24,667 bases of DNA, taken from positions 117,709 to 142,375 of the forward strand of contig DEHD01000023.1 in assembly GCA_002351725.1 (NCBI GenBank), in the 5' to 3' direction. The notes beneath the pieces were generated by a model. It saw only the letters and a program-made list of their open reading frames with translations, did not search any database and was not told the DNA's origin. A program made the translations under genes and the position numbers. The stretch's first letter is position 1. Each line of letters opens with the position of its first letter. The stretch is from Prevotella sp. UBA2809. GTDB lineage: Bacteria; Bacteroidota; Bacteroidia; Bacteroidales; Bacteroidaceae. Positions 21,284 to 24,667 of this stretch are shown here, piece by piece.

Positions 21284-22135
21284 CTATAAGAATTCCTTGA
21301 ATTCCGTCACCAACTCATTGTATAGCTGGTCAGTAAACTGACTTGGTTGTTCTGGATTGGTGTAATCGTTATAGCTCGACTTATTACAAGTGCCTTTGCC
21401 AAACTCCTTAATAAACAAATCCCAAGGTATGCGTGTTTTCAGTGCTCCTGCACCCATCATAGCCCTAACTGGCCTTGAAGCACCCTGCGCTCCTTTTGCC
21501 TTATCTATATATTTATGTAGGCGGGTAACTATAAGTTGAGCTTTCTCGGGGTTCTTGCAGTATTTCTTAATGGCTTCTATATTCTCTGTGTTAAGTACCT
21601 CATAACCTAATCGATATTTCTTTCCTCTACCCTTTATCAGGTCGTGGAGAATACCTATCTGGTCGAGCGTAAGCAGAAAGTTGTCTGTATCTTGCTGCGA
21701 TAATCGGCTTTGGGTTCCAAACACAAATCGGGCCACGTATTTTGATCCGTCCTTAAGCTTTATGCACTTAAGCCACTGCTTACCAGCCTCGGTACCAGCA
21801 AGACGCATAATCAGCTCCTTACGTTTGTTTGTAAGTTCAGTAAGTTGCAAATCAGGCGGAGTTGTCTCGAGTATGAATTTTATATCAGTTCGCGATTGTC
21901 CGTACATCGCCAGCAGGCGTGATGCAAACAGCCATTCGGCTCTGGTGTTGGCGTCAGCATCGAGGAACGTCATTTCCTGACTCTCCCACGACAGCTCAGC
22001 CTTGCGACGTATGGTGTTGTAAGCCTGCTCTTGTATTGATGAGAGACTGAAATATTGTTCTATTTCGTTATCCGATAAATCTACAAATTCCCTTCGCGAT
22101 GAGGTATATGGTGCTTCGTCTATGTCGTAATTCAT
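21284..22135 (-). CDS. Unrecognised 283-residue protein of the accessory segment
   Basis: I do not recognise a family. The protein is soluble, without signal peptide or membrane segments, and mainly alpha-helical with high charge. The N-terminus is acidic (MNYDIDEAPY). At about 150-205, LSQQDTDNFLLTLDQIGILHDLIKGRGKKYRLGYEVLN could be a winged-helix DNA-binding domain whose basic GRGKKYR forms the wing. The C-terminal third has basic KAKGAQGASRPVRAMMGAGALKTRIPW and ends with acidic helices. It is 24 bp downstream of the 275-residue gene and shares its transcript, which ends at the terminator before the primase. Context suggests a DNA-binding accessory of that replication protein, an inference only. 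Confidence 0.7.
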   Translation of the reverse strand: MNYDIDEAPYTSSRREFVDLSDNEIEQYFSLSSIQEQAYNTIRRKAELSWESQEMTFLDADANTRAEWLFASRLLAMYGQSRTDIKFILETTPPDLQLTELTNKRKELIMRLAGTEAGKQWLKCIKLKDGSKYVARFVFGTQSRLSQQDTDNFLLTLDQIGILHDLIKGRGKKYRLGYEVLNTENIEAIKKYCKNPEKAQLIVTRLHKYIDKAKGAQGASRPVRAMMGAGALKTRIPWDLFIKEFGKGTCNKSSYNDYTNPEQPSQFTDQLYNELVTEFKEFL

Positions 22136-22159
22136 TTTAAAGTTATGTCTGTGAGCGTG

Positions 22160-22987
22160 TTAATCCTCGGGTTTTGATGCTGCTTCGCGCCAATATAAGC
22201 GTTCGAAGTATGTCAGCAGATATCCCTGTTCGATAGAGTATCCCTTGCCGTAATTAATATCGTAGCCATTGTTTTCCAATAGCTCTGCGGCCATTTTAAG
22301 CATGTCGCTGGCATATTTTTGTTTGCCAGGCTCGCTCCATATGTATGGGCGATGAGGCAGAGCAGCCATAGCCTTATCGAGCGTTTGGCGTGCAATAGCG
22401 GCCAACTCTTCGTCGATGTGTTTGGGCAGAATACCCCACATGGCATCGTGCAGCACTATCTCGTCCATCGTCATCCCCTTAGCCTTACCATCGGCCACAT
22501 GCGCAGCCACCTCGTCAACCTGGGCTATCACAGACTCTACAAACTCTCGGCCTTTTATCTCGCAGTGCTCGTAATCGTCCCATTTGTCCCAATTGTCGGC
22601 ATAAAAGTCCTGTGCAGCATCGTAGTAGTCTGATATCTTGTTCACTTCCATGCGGCGCACAATGTTTGCTGTCCAAGCGGCAATGTTTTCAAACTCTGTA
22701 GTTTCCAACCACCGTCTAAGCTCTTTGTTGTCGAGTGTCATATTGGGGCCGTACTGGGTGTAAATCTTCTCAAGAAAGTTATCTTCATCCCAATGAACAT
22801 TACACACTATGGTATCCTTGTTCGTACACGTACCTTTTAATATAACATCGATGTCGAACGGTTTGTGGGTAATCAGATGCCAAGCCAACGCCTGCAACGG
22901 AGTCTGCCCTTCCCTACGACAGATGTTGAACTGAGGGTCGCCCAGCAATTGGTCTAGTTGCTCCAGTGATTCTATTTCGTATTGCAT
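22160..22987 (-). CDS. Unrecognised 275-residue protein of the accessory segment
   Basis: I do not recognise a family. It is a soluble, acidic protein rich in Trp and Tyr with no signal peptide. The N-terminal region (about 1-75) resembles short helical repeats (SLEQLDQLLGDPQFN, TPLQALAWHLITHKPFDID); a helical middle follows, with WDKWDDYEHCEIKGREFVESV near 132-152, and a C-terminal stretch YDINYGKGYSIEQGYLLTYFERLYWREA. No catalytic motif is visible. It is the first gene of a two-gene unit driven by a consensus promoter at 23016-23047, directly downstream of the repeat-rich noncoding region. Confidence 0.7.
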   Translation of the reverse strand: MQYEIESLEQLDQLLGDPQFNICRREGQTPLQALAWHLITHKPFDIDVILKGTCTNKDTIVCNVHWDEDNFLEKIYTQYGPNMTLDNKELRRWLETTEFENIAAWTANIVRRMEVNKISDYYDAAQDFYADNWDKWDDYEHCEIKGREFVESVIAQVDEVAAHVADGKAKGMTMDEIVLHDAMWGILPKHIDEELAAIARQTLDKAMAALPHRPYIWSEPGKQKYASDMLKMAAELLENNGYDINYGKGYSIEQGYLLTYFERLYWREAASKPED

Positions 22988-23015
22988 AGTTTTTATTGAT
23001 TATCTATTCGGCCTG

Positions 23016-23047
23016 CAAAATTACAGCTTTTCTGCGAAACTGCCAAA
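23016..23047 (-). promoter_or_regulatory. Promoter of the two unrecognised genes
   Basis: On the minus strand TTTG (23044-23047), a 20-bp spacer and TAATTTTG (23016-23023) match the consensus exactly. A perfect 10-bp palindrome GCAACGTTGC lies 24 bp upstream at 23072-23081 and could be an operator. Confidence 0.85.
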
Positions 23048-23090
23048 TGTTTATGGTGCTATTGTTGTTATGCAACGTTGCCAATGTTGC

Positions 23091-23232
23091 GTGGCAAATG
23101 TGGCATGAAGGAGTATAATAGGTATTTTAATTAATTCTATTTATCATAATTCGGTATATATATCGGTATATATATCCTCTCTAAGATGTATGATAGTCCT
23201 TATTGCCACATATGCCACGCCACATGTGCCAC
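23091..23232. repeat. GCCACATNTGCCAC elements, three copies
   Basis: Two perfect tandem copies (23205-23218 with A, 23219-23232 with G at the variable base) and one inverted copy at 23091-23104 (T on its own strand). Each is itself GCCAC-4-GCCAC. With flanks the inverted copy and the first tandem copy form an 18-bp inverted repeat (23089-23106 and 23203-23220, 16 of 18 matching). A partial copy GCCACATGCGC is at 23251. Confidence 0.85.
23151..23174. repeat. TCGGTATATATA tandem repeat, two copies
   Basis: Perfect 12-bp tandem duplication, 23151-23162 and 23163-23174, in the AT-rich centre between the inverted GCCAC elements. Confidence 0.9.
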
Positions 23233-23374
23233 GCGGAGAGTTGCATCACGGCCACATGCGCATTGGGGCTTTGTTAGATATTTTCAATACCACAACCCCT
23301 CTTCTAAAACGTCCATACGTGATAAACGCAATTAGTTTCGCCAATCATTATACGCGCTTCACGTAGGAAAAATA

Positions 23375-23407
23375 TTTCCCTCGTGAGGGAGAAAAATTTC
23401 TCTCACG
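23375..23407. repeat. Two mutually exclusive hairpins
   Basis: CCCTCGTGAGGG (around 23378-23389) can form one short hairpin, while CGTGAGGGAGAAA pairs with TTTCTCTCACG (to 23407) with two bulged G. They share the GTGAGGG segment and cannot form together. Confidence 0.6.
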
Positions 23408-23420
23408 TGCCCGCAAAAGT

Positions 23421-23477
23421 TTGCCGTAATCAAACCACCAACGAAGTTACGGATATCTCATCGATAAATTACGGCAA
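23421..23477. repeat. 10-bp inverted repeat TTGCCGTAAT / ATTACGGCAA
   Basis: Perfect arms at 23421-23430 and 23468-23477, separated by 37 bp that contain a partial third copy, GTTACGG. Confidence 0.85.
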
Positions 23478-23533
23478 TCCCCTCGATAAGTGCCACCTTG
23501 TAAAATTCCTTCAAAATTCCCAATATCTCCACT

Positions 23534-23583
23534 ATTAATGCTAACAATTGCTAGGATTAAAGGTAACAATTGCTAGCATTAAT
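23534..23583. repeat. 50-bp imperfect palindrome with 13-bp direct repeats
   Basis: ATTAATGCTA (23534-23543) and TAGCATTAAT (23574-23583) are perfect inverted arms. Inside, TAACAATTGCTAG occurs twice in direct orientation (23542-23554, 23564-23576; period 22). Because CAATTG is its own complement, the whole folds to 18 pairs with two A-C mismatches and a 10-base loop. No T-tract follows on either strand. Confidence 0.85.
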
Positions 23584-23600
23584 ACTTGCAAAAAATCTCT

Positions 23601-23966
23601 TTATACGCCTAAAACAATAGCGGGATCGATGTTAAGTTTTTTGCTTATTTCACGACCAATTTTGAGTGAGGGTTCACTCTTTCCTGTCATGATTTCGCTC
23701 ACGCGAGCTGTACTAAGACCAAGCATTTCTGCAAGTTTGGTCTGGGTGATACCCATTTCGTAGAGACGCAGTTTAATGGTCTCTATCAGTGTGGGTGCTG
23801 CGATAGGATAATGTTCTTCCTCATAATCTGCTACGAGGTCAGAAATCAAATCCAACTCCAGCATGTTCTTATCGTCGGCAGGAGTGTCGTTGCCAACAAT
23901 CTTCAACAGCTCGTTAATTCTGTCGCAAGCTGCTTTGTACTGCATTTCGTTTTTAATCTGTGTCAT
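23601..23966 (-). CDS. higA: HigA-type antitoxin (XRE-family regulator)
   Basis: A 121-residue antitoxin of a higBA module. The N-terminal half (about 1-55) is acidic and helical and should wrap the toxin. Residues about 58-120 form an XRE helix-turn-helix: LIETIKLRLYEMGITQTKLAEMLGLSTARVSEIMTGKSEPSLKI, with TQTKLAEMLGLS and TARVSEI as the DNA-binding helices. Such antitoxins bind their own promoter and repress the operon. It follows the toxin gene by 3 bp, the reversed gene order typical of higBA. Confidence 0.9.
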   Translation of the reverse strand: MTQIKNEMQYKAACDRINELLKIVGNDTPADDKNMLELDLISDLVADYEEEHYPIAAPTLIETIKLRLYEMGITQTKLAEMLGLSTARVSEIMTGKSEPSLKIGREISKKLNIDPAIVLGV

Positions 23967-23969
23967 AGC

Positions 23970-24266
23970 TTATATGTTTTTAATATCCTTTATTCTATCA
24001 TACTCCTCATGTGTTCCAACAAATCGCAAATACACCTTTTTATTTATAAAGATCACGATGGCTACTATACGATAGTTATTGCCCTTAATGTCGAACACAT
24101 ATCTATTATTGCCCACATAGTCAACAGTATTGAACGTTTTCTTGATATCAGCCAAGCACGTCCAGTCTGCCTTACAAGTTCTTTTATACCAATCGCGGAG
24201 AGCCACATCTGCATCAGCATGTTTGGCTATAAAGTCCCGTATCATGGCAAATGATATTACACGCAT
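23970..24266 (-). CDS. higB: HigB-type mRNA interferase toxin
   Basis: A 98-residue toxin of the RelE/HigB fold, which cuts mRNA at the ribosome when released from its antitoxin. Diagnostic segments are the MRVISF start, ALRDWYKRTCKADW, IKKTFNTVDYVGNNRYVFDIKGNNYRI and the C-terminal YLRFVGTHEEYDRI, which carry the family's basic and His active-site residues. The length is standard and the frame intact, so it should be functional. It is the first gene of the pair, with a perfect promoter at 24284-24315. Confidence 0.92.
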   Translation of the reverse strand: MRVISFAMIRDFIAKHADADVALRDWYKRTCKADWTCLADIKKTFNTVDYVGNNRYVFDIKGNNYRIVAIVIFINKKVYLRFVGTHEEYDRIKDIKNI

Positions 24267-24283
24267 TATTTATCTTTTTGCGG

Positions 24284-24315
24284 CAAAATTACGAATAAAA
24301 TTCGGCATAACCAAA
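24284..24315 (-). promoter_or_regulatory. Promoter of higBA
   Basis: On the minus strand TTTG (24312-24315), a 20-bp spacer and TAATTTTG (24284-24291) match the consensus exactly, 17 bp before the higB ATG. Confidence 0.85.
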
Positions 24316-24426
24316 CATTTTTCGGAAAATCTAAATATTTTTAGTATAAAATGCCAGCAATTAGCAGACACAATCACGCCAAAATACGCAAAAAAATCCA
24401 TAGTGGTTTGGAATACTTACAAAAGA

Positions 24427-24667
24427 TTAAAGTGTCTGAAGTGACAGAACAAAAGCGACATGGCATCCTTGGCGCGGTGTATCAGCCAGTTCGAGCATAC
24501 CGCCTTGCTGAATCACCATTCTGCGACTTAGAGACAAGCCGATTCCGCTACCGGTTCGTTTGGTGGTGAAGAAAGGGACAAAGAGTGACTGGCGATTTTC
24601 GGCAGGAATGGGAAGACCATCGTTACCTATATACAGACTCACTCGTTTATCGTGAAGACAGTCTTCA
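24427..24667 (-). CDS. Histidine kinase, C-terminal ATPase part
   Basis: The frame is open to the window edge; 79 C-terminal residues are visible and the 5' part lies outside. They form the end of a HATPase_c domain: the G1-box-like YIGNDGLPIP, the F-box SLFVPFFTTK, the G2 box GSGIGLSLSRRMV, and a closing beta strand GCHVAFVLSL. An internal GTG at 24640-24642 could be taken as a start, but the preceding codons continue the domain (LHDKRVSLYIGN), so it is not the true start. The protein is probably a sensor kinase of the NtrB-like group with PFFTTK; its stimulus and partner cannot be seen. Confidence 0.88.
   Translation of the reverse strand, partial: EDCLHDKRVSLYIGNDGLPIPAENRQSLFVPFFTTKRTGSGIGLSLSRRMVIQQGGMLELADTPRQGCHVAFVLSLQTL

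Larger units (their letters stand above)
23048..23600. other. Noncoding, repeat-rich region of 553 bp
   Basis: No convincing gene on either strand. It holds, in order: palindrome GCAACGTTGC (23072-23081); three GCCACATNTGCCAC elements (23091-23232); a 12-bp tandem repeat (23151-23174); competing hairpins (23375-23407); a 10-bp inverted repeat (23421-23477); and a 50-bp palindrome (23534-23583). The density of repeats next to a primase gene suggests an origin, a regulatory region or a recombination site; the sequence alone does not decide. Confidence 0.6.

Noticed and set aside
23048..23600. CRISPR array in the repeat-rich noncoding region
   Set aside because: Repeats are of different sequence, short and irregularly spaced; there are no uniform spacers or cas genes.
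24331..24345. CTAAATATTTTTAG palindrome upstream of the higBA promoter as HigA operator
   Set aside because: The arms are only 5 bp of pure A/T sequence, easily found by chance, so it is not listed as a feature.

Overview
The window comes from a Bacteroidota chromosome, most likely Prevotellaceae (Prevotella or a close relative). The evidence is a SusD-family outer-membrane gene, the type IX secretion genes porX and porW, and Bacteroidota-type promoters (TTTG, 19-20 bp, TAnnTTTG) in front of most transcription units. All assignments come from reading sequence and remembered family features; no database search was run.

Left part (1-5433): the 3' end of a susD-like gene and a small surface lipoprotein end at a terminator. 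An orphan antitoxin follows, whose PIN toxin partner survives as only 11 codons. Divergent tadA and birA-pyrH units come next. A convergent operon psd-pssA-DUF4834 runs the other way and makes phosphatidylethanolamine.

Middle (5434-16400): dnaE and trxA read forward. Against them runs a five-gene block, aroA - small Cys-rich membrane protein - porW - porX - tsaE, which couples shikimate synthesis, type IX secretion control and tRNA t6A synthesis in one probable transcript. Several gene ends in this half sit inside 7- or 8-nt-period repeats that carry TGA. A tRNA-Pro(GGG) gene with its own promoter and terminator closes the block.

Right part (16400-24667): a secreted CotH-family protein with a sorting-domain-like C-terminus and a secreted TonB-C protein precede an accessory segment. 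That segment holds a BT4734-type primase/DUF3987 helicase-like gene, two unrecognised genes upstream of it, a cluster of GACCGAA half-sites, and a 553-bp noncoding region full of direct and inverted repeats. The combination resembles the replication module of an integrated or decayed element and is the best candidate here for something undescribed. A higBA toxin-antitoxin pair flanks it, and the window ends in the 3' part of a histidine kinase.
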